Below, one piece after another: positions 27,901-37,512 of a stretch of DNA of 52,644 bases. A model generated the notes under the pieces. It saw nothing but the letters and a program-made list of their open reading frames with translations. It was not told the DNA's origin and ran no database searches. How positions within the stretch are numbered: the stretch's first letter is position 1; every line of letters starts with the position of its first letter. The stretch spans positions 1 through 52,644 of the forward strand of contig CANQQZ010000014.1 in the NCBI GenBank assembly GCA_947626135.1, in the 5' to 3' direction. Source of the stretch: an uncultured Clostridia bacterium. GTDB lineage: Bacteria > Bacillota > Clostridia > UBA1381. The translations under genes and the position numbers were made by a program.

Positions 27901-29761
27901 ATCGATCGGCAATCGCGCATTTGACGGCTGCGCGGAACTTGAGAGCTTCAGTATACCGGACGGTATAAACATGATAGGCGATAACACCTTCCGCAATTGC
28001 TCAAATATCAGAACGATCGATGTACCGGATTCCGCAACAATGATAAGCGAGGCGGCGTTTGACGGCTGCGCAGCGCTCAGATCCATACATATACCCGATG
28101 GTATAACCCATATCTACAGCCATACGTTCCGCGGCTGCTCCTCGCTGAGAGAAATAAGCATTCCCGTCAGCGTAACAAATATAGAGCAGGGTATTTTTGA
28201 GGGCTGCACGGGACTTTATTCCGTAGAGATCCCGTTTGTGGGCGCAAGCGTTAAGCCTTCCGAGGGTTCGGGCAATTTCGGATATTTCTTCGGAACATCC
28301 GATAACAGCCGTATTCCCGCAGAGTTAACGCTTGTCAGAGTTACGGGAACAACAGATATAAGCAATTTGTATAAGAGCGCATATATTCCCGCAAACGCAT
28401 TCGCAAATTGCAGCAATATTGAGGATATCGTTATTGACGGCGGTTATATGGTGCATGACTATGCATTTGCAAACTGCAAAAACCTGAAGCATTTGTATAT
28501 TCCGGAAAGCGTTACGCAGATAGGCGAAAAGATTCTCGAAGGCTGCGACCGGATTGAAGTGCTGACGGTTCCGTTTATAGGAAGAAACAACAGGGATAAT
28601 GATACGGAAACATCGGTTCTTGGCGGATTCTTTGGCTGGGACGATGTGACGAAGCGGGGTATTGAGCAATCCTATAATGAATTGGAGAGCTCGCATTACT
28701 ACAAAATCCCGGATACTCTTACAAATGTTTCGGTATTGTGTCAGGTTAACGTGCCGACGGGCGTGTTTGAGAGATGCCATATAGAGAAGGTGTCAATAAC
28801 CAGAGGACGCACCCTTGGGGAACGGGCATTTAGTGATTGCCAGTACCTTAAGGAAATCTCATTGCCGTATGATATGGAGGAGATAGGCAAGGAAGCATTT
28901 GCAAACTGTATTGCGCTTGAGACAATAAATATTCCCGAAAGAGTACGTAAAATCGACGACGGCGCGTTTTATGGCGCGACAAGTCTTATGAATGTGACAA
29001 TGCCGAATTCCGTTACGGATATTGCGGATATGGTATTTAACGGAACAAATCTTTTGTCATTGGAGGACAACGCCAATCTGTTAGTGGCAAACGGCGGAAC
29101 AATAACCTGTTCATTGGATTCCGAAGCGGAGAAGTACGCGATCAAGAACAATATTAAAACCAATATTGTGCCTGAGGAAGAGCTTAATATACAAAAAACG
29201 TCTTCATCAGCGGTACTTCTTTCGGATATGTCGTATCTGATAGACATAACCGATCCGTATGGACTGTCGGGAACGCTTCATGTGGAGCTTTATGACAACA
29301 GCGGCAATCTGATTGATAACCGTACATGCGACTCCGGCATGTTGAGGGAATACCGAATGATATTCCAGAACAGCAAAATTCGCAGCACTGACCATATCGA
29401 TATTTATGTGTCGGACGATGAGGGAAATTTGGTTTCGACCGGCAAGGAAACGATTTTGGGAGCGAATATACCGCAGGCGCCGAGAAGCAGCGCCACTATG
29501 ATATATGATAACGGCGTTTTAAGCTTTGACGGAACAATTACAAGGCTTGGTGTTAAGCTTATCGAGGCGGTATATGATCATGATGACAGAAGCCTCGTTA
29601 ACGTGGTTGTGCATGACATTAAAAATTCCGGTGACACTATAAAAATATCTCCCGATTCCCAGGGCCGCGATATAAAGCTTATGCTTTGGGAGGATGCGGC
29701 GGAAATGCGTCCGCTTGACAGCTGTATTGAAATTCCGGGTAATGCGTCCGAAGAGGAATGA
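24998..29761 (+). CDS. Secreted multidomain leucine-rich-repeat protein (1587 aa)
   Basis: ATG at 24998 with AGGAGG nine bases upstream. Signal peptide 1-26 (ending V-Y-A), then an acidic low-complexity stretch to ~80. Domains in order: beta-rich region; Ig-like ~251-320 (Y-Q-W-Y-Y-S); InlB-type repeat ~326-404; pre-peptidase-C-like ~406-506; second InlB-type repeat ~506-584 (G-Y-V-F-F-G-W-S); one or two chitobiase/hexosaminidase C-terminal-like repeats ~596-743 (I-Y-Y-T-T-D-S-S-E-P); LRR_5 repeats ~748-1351; C-terminal module ~1385-1587 ending D-I-K-L-M-L-W-E-D-A-A-E-M-R-P-L. The last ~600 LRR residues align block by block with the proteins at 22030 and 31365, so these are paralogues. Extracellular adhesin or ligand-binding role is inferred. 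Confidence 0.9.
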   Translation: MKKKILAILMAISIAAPALGAGAVYAEKTPELPGESEAAENIAAGLPEASEESLYEAADNAAKTPGDSVESADMELPADNDYETCVTLSTADYESGENPSEGLFSFATRVTWESNSGLDEGSIRLGDKVIIWYELLEGIVTYPDWDSTAKLYEPDFPYTVTITCYYPDGTEFASTSFRDKNKNSFGVTLDPSGDQPAQPGQYHAAVTLAPITSDIENFDQTADVTWYVCDTVPSINSISSNLNPQDHTITAGEEADFLVDAEGSNLQYQWYYSMTETGTGIAIPGATESQYTVIASSTTGGRYYYCRVSNEGNEPLFSERVLLMPKYSLSYDAVGGRFVKGEPSAKEKVKTHNQPTKITSSQPERTGYNFMGWGISEGQTYATYYPGDSYTLNNNQVFYAVWKTAPEMENCLDGWENINIPFGGAKRYIKLSSPPAGTYVVRSDSYLDTSGEILDHNGNEIVHGEGNGSDKNFNLEFTAEGGADYYVRSYFTRSNELGSFDVSVTRKYTINYNLTGGRFANNVQSAEQTKMHGEVIDIKEDIPTKEGYVFFGWSTSPDAATVEYDPGESFAQNADVTLYAVWVSESDYFVPIINVNDGEQSKIVTMISKDPTATIYYTTDSSEPDETCEEYTGPIVVEEEGEVVFKAIAIVDGMSSSVTNRSVTLTRADAPKASVESGMMARGSAMEIIGDGTIYYSINGGAWQEYEYPIVFDVRLNAANLRIYMSKSGYLDSETVEYNYELGNVERGVIGSVNWQLNYNILTISGNGEIRDFEAGEAPWYRYADDITKVIIEEPIDSIGKNSFYGLSSMESVEIPDTVLQINEGAFDGCESLEGISLPKEMSGGIAVNAFRNCKSITSVEVPENIKTMGEGAFYGCTSLASLTIPFIGSQPGEHTETFGYIFANTESHTVDDSPEQSGSSGMTDLITADNVPESLKTVIITKETNIPENAFASMKHIRTIDVNDGIESIGNRAFDGCAELESFSIPDGINMIGDNTFRNCSNIRTIDVPDSATMISEAAFDGCAALRSIHIPDGITHIYSHTFRGCSSLREISIPVSVTNIEQGIFEGCTGLYSVEIPFVGASVKPSEGSGNFGYFFGTSDNSRIPAELTLVRVTGTTDISNLYKSAYIPANAFANCSNIEDIVIDGGYMVHDYAFANCKNLKHLYIPESVTQIGEKILEGCDRIEVLTVPFIGRNNRDNDTETSVLGGFFGWDDVTKRGIEQSYNELESSHYYKIPDTLTNVSVLCQVNVPTGVFERCHIEKVSITRGRTLGERAFSDCQYLKEISLPYDMEEIGKEAFANCIALETINIPERVRKIDDGAFYGATSLMNVTMPNSVTDIADMVFNGTNLLSLEDNANLLVANGGTITCSLDSEAEKYAIKNNIKTNIVPEEELNIQKTSSSAVLLSDMSYLIDITDPYGLSGTLHVELYDNSGNLIDNRTCDSGMLREYRMIFQNSKIRSTDHIDIYVSDDEGNLVSTGKETILGANIPQAPRSSATMIYDNGVLSFDGTITRLGVKLIEAVYDHDDRSLVNVVVHDIKNSGDTIKISPDSQGRDIKLMLWEDAAEMRPLDSCIEIPGNASEEE

Positions 29762-29781
29762 CGTAAGGACGGTGGATGTTA

Positions 29782-29939
29782 ATGAAGAAATTAGTTGCCT
29801 TGTTGACAGCAGCAATCATGACGCTTACCGGTATGGGACTGCCGATTGCATATGCGGAGGGACTGATGACGGAGACGTTAAGTTTATGCTGTGGAAAACA
29901 TGCAGACCGCTTGCCGGCGTTTTGCTGATGGGGGAATAA
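29782..29939 (+). pseudogene. Collapsed relic of a secreted paralogue (signal peptide joined to tail motif)
   Basis: An ATG at 29782 opens a normal signal peptide, M-K-K-L-V-A-L-L-T-A-A-I-M ending I-A-Y-A-E, and the frame stops at 29928 after 48 codons. In the next frame, the same bases from about 29865 read D-G-D-V-K-F-M-L-W-K-T-C-R-P-L-A-G and stop at 29937-29939. This is the tail motif that ends the neighbouring LRR proteins. The base stretch GTTAAGTTTATGCT is identical to the 3' end of the gene at 31365. The simplest reading is a large internal deletion of a former surface-protein gene, leaving both ends out of frame. Confidence 0.7.
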
Positions 29940-29942
29940 TTG

Positions 29943-31292
29943 ATGAAGAGATTCTTCATATTGATTCTTTTCAGTATGGCGGCGATAATTGTTATTCAGA
30001 TACCCGTATCGGCAAAATATATTGTGCAGCTTGACGTTCAGCTTATGAGCGCGGAGGATACGGGTCTGGAACCGCTTGTACCGGAACTGGGCTTGTATAC
30101 GGCTGAGGATATTTCCGATATAGATCCGGCAATGCTTGAATCTGTAGAGGAGGACGTCAGGGTAGAGCTGTTTGATTCGTATGATTATACGGAAACCGCT
30201 TCGCAGCCGTGGCATACGATTACGGGCGCGAAGGGGATGTGGGATATCGGCGCGTATGGACAACGCGTGAGAGTCGGAGTTATAGACTCCGGCTGCAATC
30301 CCCATGTCGCGTTGGCAGGCAGTTTTTTGGAGGGCAGGAACGTTATCGACACAAACAATGATGTGACCGATAATATAGGTCACGGAACCTCCGTTTGCGG
30401 TGTAATAGCTGCCGGCTACGGCTTTGATGTGATCGGAGCCGCGCATAAGGCTGAGGTTGTGCCGTTTAAATTTATAGACTGCGATGATAACGGAAAAACA
30501 ATAGGCGGATATGTTTCACAGGTTATAGCCGCCATTAACTCAGCTGTGGAAGATTATCAATGTGATGTTATAAATATGAGTTTCGGCACAGTGATGTCGC
30601 AAAATTTAAAAAAAGTTATTGACGACGCTGTATCAAAGGGCGTAACCTTTGTCGCGGCGGTCGGCAATGAGGGTGACGATACGGAAAGATATCCCGCTTC
30701 CTATGATAACGTGATCGGAGCGGGGTCGGTTGACAATTCCAAGCAGCATTCGTATTTTTCAAATATAAACGACAGCGTGTTCGTAACGGCGCCGGGAGAA
30801 CATATAAAACTTCTATCTGATATAAACGAATATAAAATTAACAGCGGAACGTCCTTTTCTTCGCCTTATGTATGCGGAGTTATAGCTGATATGATAAGCA
30901 TTAAGCCGGACATTACGCCGGATGAAATAAAGAGCATTATTTCATCCACAGCAGAAGATCTGGGCGAAGCGGGAAAGGACAATATGTTCGGATACGGCTT
31001 GATACGGGCGGATAAAATAGTGGATTATATGCTCGCGGAGGAAAAGTGCTATACGCCGGGGATCGATTTGTGCTCTGAGGATGGCTTTTATGAAATGCGG
31101 TTTCGCACAGGCGATAATTATGAGGACCCTGCGTGCATTTTTGCGGAATATAAAGACGGAATGCTTAAACGCACCAGTATGCAAAAGCAGCGTATAAACG
31201 ATCATGTATTTATGCTGCGGCTCCCGAGGGAGGAATATGATTCCTACAAATATTTTGTATGGGAGTCGTTTGAAAGCATGAAACCCCTATGA
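29943..31292 (+). CDS. Secreted subtilisin-like serine protease (S8 family)
   Basis: 449 aa, ATG at 29943 preceded by GGGGGAA. Signal peptide ~1-24. A short propeptide-like stretch follows, then the catalytic domain at ~90-365 with all residues present: Asp in V-I-D-S-G near 119, His in G-H-G-T-S-V-C-G near 150, oxyanion Asn in A-A-V-G-N-E-G near 241, and Ser in G-T-S-F-S-S-P near 304. The last ~85 residues form the module shared with the LRR proteins, ending Y-K-Y-F-V-W-E-S-F-E-S-M-K-P-L. It lies between two LRR genes and may mature or shed them (inference). No anchor is visible. Confidence 0.93.
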   Translation: MKRFFILILFSMAAIIVIQIPVSAKYIVQLDVQLMSAEDTGLEPLVPELGLYTAEDISDIDPAMLESVEEDVRVELFDSYDYTETASQPWHTITGAKGMWDIGAYGQRVRVGVIDSGCNPHVALAGSFLEGRNVIDTNNDVTDNIGHGTSVCGVIAAGYGFDVIGAAHKAEVVPFKFIDCDDNGKTIGGYVSQVIAAINSAVEDYQCDVINMSFGTVMSQNLKKVIDDAVSKGVTFVAAVGNEGDDTERYPASYDNVIGAGSVDNSKQHSYFSNINDSVFVTAPGEHIKLLSDINEYKINSGTSFSSPYVCGVIADMISIKPDITPDEIKSIISSTAEDLGEAGKDNMFGYGLIRADKIVDYMLAEEKCYTPGIDLCSEDGFYEMRFRTGDNYEDPACIFAEYKDGMLKRTSMQKQRINDHVFMLRLPREEYDSYKYFVWESFESMKPL

Positions 31293-31364
31293 CACGCGCA
31301 GATCCTGCGGTGGCATACGGAAATAAATTCTATCAAATTTTGACAACGGGAGGGATTGGAAAAA

Positions 31365-34300
31365 ATGAAAAAAACCGTGATTTCTTTACTGACTGTGCTA
31401 TGCATGATCATGCCGTTACTGCCTGATACGGTTTCGGCATACGATGATTTTGCAGGCATGTCCGATGAGGAGTATGCGGAGTGGAAGGAAAGCACCGCGA
31501 CTGCGGCGGATTTGATGGCGAGCGGGTATAAATATATACGAAACGATTATATCGAAGGCTGCATTAACGGATCCGGACATTATACGCTGGGAACAACGGG
31601 CGGAACAGACCTTGCCACCGACGACAACAAAAAGCTGCTTTACGGGCATCCGGGCAGCGACACGACCGAGACGCTGATCGTGGTAGACGGAGAGGAGCAG
31701 TATTTTAATTCCTCAAATACGGTGGTTAACGACAATCAGGCGATTTCCGTAAGTTCGTTTAACGGCGTCGGCATAAGTCAGATCATAACGTTGGAGAATA
31801 ATGTATATACGGGTCATCAGGACGTCGCAAGCATAAAGTATACGCTTACAAATAATACGTCCTCCGCAAAGCTGATAGGCGGAAGAATTATGCTTGACAC
31901 GATGCTTGGCAACAATGACGGCGCTCCGTTCAGAATCCCGAATATCGGTGATGTTACCACAGAAAAGGAATTTTCCGGAAATGATATCCCGGAGTATTGG
32001 CAGGCGTTTGATAGCCTGACGAATCCGAACGTTATATCAACGGGTAATTTCTATCGCACGGTGGCTGAAAAGCCCGACAAGGTGCAATTTGCGGCATGGC
32101 CCCGTATACGCGGTTCATCGTGGAATTTTCAGGTTCAGTCTGATCAGGCGGTTACCCGGGACAGCGCTGTTGCCGCGTATTTCAACCCGAGAACGGTACT
32201 TCCGGGTCAGTCGCGTACAATCGTTACATATTACGGCATAAGCAATTTCGGCGGCACGGATCTTGACGGAGACGTGTCTGTGCGCGTTACGGCGCCGTCT
32301 GCGCTCGAAGATGCGGACGGAGCAGGATATTTGAACAATCCGTTCGTTGTTACGGCTTATATAGGAAATAACCGTAACGAACCAATCAGAAATTTAAAGG
32401 CATCGATCAGCCTGCCCGGGGAAATAGAGGTCGAGGGCTCGGATCCGACTACGCAAAATATCGGTGAGCTTGGCGTAGGAAGTGAAACATATACAAAATG
32501 GACCCTTCGCGCGATGCCGCAGTCCGAGGCAAAAACGGTTCAGTATACTATTACTGTAACAGGTGACAATATCAGTCCCAAAACGGTTGATATGACGCTT
32601 GAGCTTGAGGCAGTGCAGGATTTGACGCGGACTATAAGCTTTGATCTTAACGGCGGATCCGGTACGCAGCCGTCGCCGCAGGAGGTCCCTGTAGGCGCAA
32701 GGGGTACGGAGCCCGAGGAAAAACCGGTAAGAAATGGGTATATTTTTACCGGTTGGTACGCGAACCCGGAATGCAGCGGTCTTAGCTGGTTTAATTTCCT
32801 TAATTCCGGCTGTCTTTCGAGGGTTACGGAGGATATCACCTTGTATGCCGGCTGGAAGGAGCGTCTGGTAGAGCAGGTCGATTTATATAATTTCAAAAAT
32901 GAAGAGCAGAACTTCAATTCAACATATAAGCTTCCGGCTGAATATTTTGCTGCGCTGACGAAAGGGCTTACAAAGGCGCTCACACAGAAAATACGGGTTC
33001 AAAAAAATGATAATTGGGGCGGTTCAGGCTACGGCATGGGCGTGTCGGAGTCGCTGTTTTTGTCGGAGGATTTGAATCAGGGCTTTTTCCAGAATAACGC
33101 ACAAACAACGCGCAGTCTCAAAACGCCCGTCGAAAACGCGAGGGTAGAGGGACTTATCAACTTCTATCAGCTTTCGCAGATGCTCAAGCTGCCTATGGAT
33201 ACCACTGTTGCAAACGGCGCCAAAACCCAGAGTGAATTGCTTAGCGAGCTTGTTGAACGTGCGGGTAATATAGATACAAGAAACGACTTCGTAGGCGTCA
33301 ATATCGCATTTATCCCGGGCGGTTCGCCGGCTAAAAGCTATACGCTTATGGCGCATAGTCTTAAGGACGGCTCGGACGGTTACGAAATAAAAGTATTCGA
33401 GGCGAATGAGAACACAAACACGGAAAATTCATATATTCTCGTAAGCCCGGATTACAGCGACGCGCAGTTTAAATGCGAGTGGTCAGATGAATATGACGGA
33501 ATGAGCATAGCGGCAGGTACGATGAAAATAGAAAGCTTGTTCGGCTCGGATGAATATAACCCGGTAAATCTTCAGTCAAGACTGCTCGACCGTTCGGAGG
33601 AGGCGGCTCCGGATGAGGAGTATACGTATGACAGAGTAGAGATCTCTTATGACGATGCGGCGATTGACAACAGGGAGAACAATCGCTGTAATATATCGGG
33701 CGGCGAATATCTGGACGGCTCATTGCGTCCCGCGGCGATATTCCCCGATGAGGGCGGAACCTCGACAACCGCTGTTTACGATGCGGGCGATTATTACAAA
33801 ATTTCTCCTTCCGATGAATATGACGGAGAATGCGGGACGTCTGTTTTGTTCGGCAGCAGTGAATTCATAAATGTTAAAACCGCCGAAAGGGGAATCGTTA
33901 CAGCCGAAAAGGGTGAACGGATCACCGTTCTGGCGGATAATGCAAACGAAATGACAGTCGCTTTGACTACGCAGCCCAGATGGTGGGACTCGCTTTATAT
34001 AAGGCATACCGCGAAGGAGATTATTTATAATTACAAGGGCTATGAAAACGGCGGGAAATACGCGATTACCTGTCCTGACGGATTAGATGGCGCATGGCTT
34101 GGAATTACAGTCGGCGACAACAGCTATGAGATGCAGATTCATACCGATAAAGACACGGTTTATATTGACCCTGAGGGTAATGTGACCGATGGAGATTCTG
34201 TTCCGGATAACCCGGAGGTAAGCCCCGGCCCGGACGCAAGTCCGGATCCGGGTGACCACGGCGGTAATAATCTCGGCAAGCTGGAGGCTCGCTGTAATGT

Positions 34301-37300
34301 GGATTTCTATACGTATGGCGGCTCGACGGTAGAAAGTATTTCAGATATTGAGAAGGGCTCAAAGATTCAAAAGCCTGAGGATCCTGTGTTTGAGGGCTTT
34401 GTTTTCGGCGGTTGGTATAAGAGCGCAAAATGTCTTGACGGCGAGGAATGGGATTTCGATACGGATACGGTCGAGGGCGATACGATTTTACACGCGAAGT
34501 GGCTTTCGGATGAAAATTATATGCACAGTATAACCTTTAAAGCCGAGGGCTTTGACGATATTATCGTGCTTGTCAGACACGGCGGAAGTCTGAGCGAGAG
34601 CGAGGTTCCGAAGGTTCCGCATAAACAAGGATATATAGGACAGTGGGATATTACGGATTTCAGTAATATTACGTCAAATATGATAGTGAACGCTATATAT
34701 TCCGAGGTTCAGGAGCAAGCTGAAAAACCGGTTGCTTATCCCGCGGGAGGTACCTTCTATACGACGCAGAACATTACGTTGACTACGCCGACGGAGGGCG
34801 CGGATATCTACTACACTACCGACGGAACGGATCCCACTGACAGAAGCTCCAAATATACCGGTCCGATTGCCGTTTCTCAGACTACGGAATTACGGGCTGT
34901 TGCTATACATCCCGAAATGGATTACAGCGAGGTTATGACTGAAACCTATACCATAGCGCAGCTTGACCCGAGCAAGACAAGCGGAACGGAAGGTCCTGTA
35001 ACATGGCGGTATTCTGATGGTGTGCTGACATTCAGCGGACAAGGAACGATTCCGGATTATAATCCTGACACGGATCCTCCGGATTGGTTCGCGTTTAAGA
35101 ATGAGGTAATAAAAATTGTTTTTGAGGAAGGCTCGGATTTTAATAATATAGGCAAAAATACATTCCTGGATTTCACGAGAACCGAGGTCGTGGAGCTGAC
35201 CGCCAATGTAGGTACAATAGGCGAAGGGGCGTTTGAGGGCTGTACGGCGTTAAAGGAAATAAAGATTCCCGAAAATTCAAGCGCGGGCATAGGCGTTCAT
35301 GCGTTCAAGGACTGCAAGTCGCTTACTGAAATAGTTATTCCTTCAAAAATACGCGTAATAGGCGAAGGGGCGTTCGAGGGCTGCGACAGTCTTGTGTCGA
35401 TCAAGCTGCCGTTTATCGGCCCTCAGGTCGGATCGGTAGATAAGAAGAATAAGTTCGCTTATATATTCGGAGGGACCGTCCCCGAATCATTGAGAACAAT
35501 AATCATTACAAACGAAACCGACGTGCCCGCCGACGCGTTTGAGGGCTGCGGCTTGGTGGAGAATATAAGACTCAATGACGGCGTGAAAACCATAGGCGCG
35601 GGCGCGTTCAGCAACTGCGCGAAACTACAGTCGTTTGTCGTTCCGGGCGGCGTAACCTCTATAGATAAGGATACGTTTAGAGAATGTTCGGATATCAGAA
35701 GCATTGAAATAACGGATAATATAACCAATATTGGAGCGTCGGCATTTGACGGCTGCTCGCATCTGGAATCAATATATGTTCCCGGGGTGGAGAGAATAAA
35801 TGATTATACATTCCGTAACTGCGCAGCGCTTACCGAGCTTAATATACCTACCTCTGTAAATTATATAGGCAATGGAATTATAGAGGGCTGCAAAAATCTG
35901 ATTGACCTTAAGGTCCCGTTTGTCGGCGCGAACGCGAAAGCGTCAGAAGAGCCCGACACACAGATTATCGCGTATTTCTTCGGATTGACGGATAACAGTC
36001 AGATCCCGGCGATGCTTACTACGGTTGAAATCACAAGCCTTGACGGTTCGTCGTATATTCCGGAAAACGCTTTTGCGGGATGCGCAAATATCGAGGATAT
36101 AATAGTTGACGGAGGACGGACAATCGGCACGGGCGCATTTAAAAACTGTAGATCCTTAAAGCATTTATATATTCCGGAAAGAGTTACACAGATAGGCGAA
36201 AAGATTCTCGAAGGCTGCAATCAGATTGAAACGCTAACGGTACCGTTTATAGGAAGCAATGCTCGTGATAAAAATACCGCGACGTCGGTTCTGGGCGGAT
36301 TCTTCGGCTGGGACGAAAGCGGAGATGACCCTATGGGTACGGTGCAGATATATAATGAAGAGGGAGATTCTCATAATTATATGATACCGGATTCGCTTAA
36401 ATATGTATCGGTTCTGTCACAGGTTAACATACCGATGGGAGCGTTCGGCGATTGTATATTCCTTGAACAGGTTTCTCTCGTTTCGGGACGTACATTGGGA
36501 AAACGGGCATTTTTCGGCTGCACGGCTCTGAAAAGCGTTTCGCTGCCGAACGATATGGAGGAGATACATGAAGAAGCGTTTGCAGGATGTAACAAGCTTG
36601 AAACGATAAATATTCCTCAAAGCGTGAGAAAAATAGAGGCAGGCGCATTTTACGGCACGGACAGTCTCACAAATATTACGATACCGGGTACTGTCGATTA
36701 TATAGACGAGGGTATGTTTAATGCCTTGACCGGTTTATATGATGTGCAGAACGCAAAGCAAAGCGGGACGGTTATTACCTGCTGTAACCCGTCTGCTGCA
36801 TATGATTTTGCGCAGGCGCATAATATTCAGACAAATGTTGTGGATGCCGCATCGCTTGACGTGAGAAAGACAAAAACCTTCCCGGCGCGGCTGTCAAACG
36901 GTTCATATCTGTTTAGCGTAACAAATCCGCGTAAGATGGAAGGAACAATGTATGTGGAATTATATAATGAAGGCGCAGAGCTTATTCAGGATGAGATGAA
37001 GCATACCGTCCAAAACGGCGCCGAGTACAGATTCGCGTTCGATAAGGAGGATATGACCTCGGTATCATGCGCGAGGATATATATAAAAGACGATGAGGGA
37101 AAAATTGTCAGCACCGACAGTGAATTGCTTTCAATCGACGGCGGACAAATTCCGGAGCTTCCGGAGCCGGTTGACGGGCTGTATAAATTTGAACTCCGGT
37201 ATAACAACGGTATTGTACGCGCTGAAGGACAGGGTACAATGCCCTCGGGAGCGGTGCTTATACAAGCGGAGTATAAGGATGGCAGGATGCAAAAGGCTGT

Positions 37301-37451
37301 CATTTACGACGCGGCAGAGCTGCCGAAATCGGTTGGAACGGATTTTGATGCAGATACCGTTAAGTTTATGCTCTGGAAGGATACCGGGAATATGGAGCCG
37401 CTTGCGAAATCATTCCCGTATACGGTAAGCGCGAACGGCGGCGAGTCGTAA
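31365..37451 (+). CDS. Giant secreted multidomain leucine-rich-repeat protein (2028 aa)
   Basis: ATG at 31365 with GGGAGGG ten bases upstream; a TTG three codons earlier is less likely. Signal peptide 1-25 (ending V-S-A). Residues ~30-300: a beta-rich domain I cannot name. ~304-412: CARDB-like sandwich. ~421-500: InlB-type repeat (G-Y-I-F-T-G-W-Y). ~500-945: unrecognised region. ~948-967: Pro/Asp-rich linker. ~977-1110: further InlB-type repeats. ~1121-1199: chitobiase C-terminal-like (I-Y-Y-T-T-D-G-T-D-P-T-D). ~1206-1786: LRR_5 repeats. ~1829-2028: C-terminal module ending T-V-K-F-M-L-W-K-D-T-G-N-M-E-P-L. Last gene of the locus, closed by a strong terminator. Confidence 0.9.
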   Translation: MKKTVISLLTVLCMIMPLLPDTVSAYDDFAGMSDEEYAEWKESTATAADLMASGYKYIRNDYIEGCINGSGHYTLGTTGGTDLATDDNKKLLYGHPGSDTTETLIVVDGEEQYFNSSNTVVNDNQAISVSSFNGVGISQIITLENNVYTGHQDVASIKYTLTNNTSSAKLIGGRIMLDTMLGNNDGAPFRIPNIGDVTTEKEFSGNDIPEYWQAFDSLTNPNVISTGNFYRTVAEKPDKVQFAAWPRIRGSSWNFQVQSDQAVTRDSAVAAYFNPRTVLPGQSRTIVTYYGISNFGGTDLDGDVSVRVTAPSALEDADGAGYLNNPFVVTAYIGNNRNEPIRNLKASISLPGEIEVEGSDPTTQNIGELGVGSETYTKWTLRAMPQSEAKTVQYTITVTGDNISPKTVDMTLELEAVQDLTRTISFDLNGGSGTQPSPQEVPVGARGTEPEEKPVRNGYIFTGWYANPECSGLSWFNFLNSGCLSRVTEDITLYAGWKERLVEQVDLYNFKNEEQNFNSTYKLPAEYFAALTKGLTKALTQKIRVQKNDNWGGSGYGMGVSESLFLSEDLNQGFFQNNAQTTRSLKTPVENARVEGLINFYQLSQMLKLPMDTTVANGAKTQSELLSELVERAGNIDTRNDFVGVNIAFIPGGSPAKSYTLMAHSLKDGSDGYEIKVFEANENTNTENSYILVSPDYSDAQFKCEWSDEYDGMSIAAGTMKIESLFGSDEYNPVNLQSRLLDRSEEAAPDEEYTYDRVEISYDDAAIDNRENNRCNISGGEYLDGSLRPAAIFPDEGGTSTTAVYDAGDYYKISPSDEYDGECGTSVLFGSSEFINVKTAERGIVTAEKGERITVLADNANEMTVALTTQPRWWDSLYIRHTAKEIIYNYKGYENGGKYAITCPDGLDGAWLGITVGDNSYEMQIHTDKDTVYIDPEGNVTDGDSVPDNPEVSPGPDASPDPGDHGGNNLGKLEARCNVDFYTYGGSTVESISDIEKGSKIQKPEDPVFEGFVFGGWYKSAKCLDGEEWDFDTDTVEGDTILHAKWLSDENYMHSITFKAEGFDDIIVLVRHGGSLSESEVPKVPHKQGYIGQWDITDFSNITSNMIVNAIYSEVQEQAEKPVAYPAGGTFYTTQNITLTTPTEGADIYYTTDGTDPTDRSSKYTGPIAVSQTTELRAVAIHPEMDYSEVMTETYTIAQLDPSKTSGTEGPVTWRYSDGVLTFSGQGTIPDYNPDTDPPDWFAFKNEVIKIVFEEGSDFNNIGKNTFLDFTRTEVVELTANVGTIGEGAFEGCTALKEIKIPENSSAGIGVHAFKDCKSLTEIVIPSKIRVIGEGAFEGCDSLVSIKLPFIGPQVGSVDKKNKFAYIFGGTVPESLRTIIITNETDVPADAFEGCGLVENIRLNDGVKTIGAGAFSNCAKLQSFVVPGGVTSIDKDTFRECSDIRSIEITDNITNIGASAFDGCSHLESIYVPGVERINDYTFRNCAALTELNIPTSVNYIGNGIIEGCKNLIDLKVPFVGANAKASEEPDTQIIAYFFGLTDNSQIPAMLTTVEITSLDGSSYIPENAFAGCANIEDIIVDGGRTIGTGAFKNCRSLKHLYIPERVTQIGEKILEGCNQIETLTVPFIGSNARDKNTATSVLGGFFGWDESGDDPMGTVQIYNEEGDSHNYMIPDSLKYVSVLSQVNIPMGAFGDCIFLEQVSLVSGRTLGKRAFFGCTALKSVSLPNDMEEIHEEAFAGCNKLETINIPQSVRKIEAGAFYGTDSLTNITIPGTVDYIDEGMFNALTGLYDVQNAKQSGTVITCCNPSAAYDFAQAHNIQTNVVDAASLDVRKTKTFPARLSNGSYLFSVTNPRKMEGTMYVELYNEGAELIQDEMKHTVQNGAEYRFAFDKEDMTSVSCARIYIKDDEGKIVSTDSELLSIDGGQIPELPEPVDGLYKFELRYNNGIVRAEGQGTMPSGAVLIQAEYKDGRMQKAVIYDAAELPKSVGTDFDADTVKFMLWKDTGNMEPLAKSFPYTVSANGGES

Positions 37452-37512
37452 AGACGAAAAGCATTATAACGACATCGTTGCAGATTCGCAAACAGGAAAT
37501 ATAAAATTTTAG

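Noticed and set aside
25482-28780. Several minus-strand frames of 60-170 codons inside the LRR genes
   Set aside because: Repetitive shadows of the LRR code, without ribosome sites or promoter signals.
29694-29939. 81-codon frame ending in the tail motif, as an intact gene
   Set aside because: Its first half overlaps the end of the 24998 gene in another frame; only the last ~20 codons are meaningful, as part of the relic at 29782.
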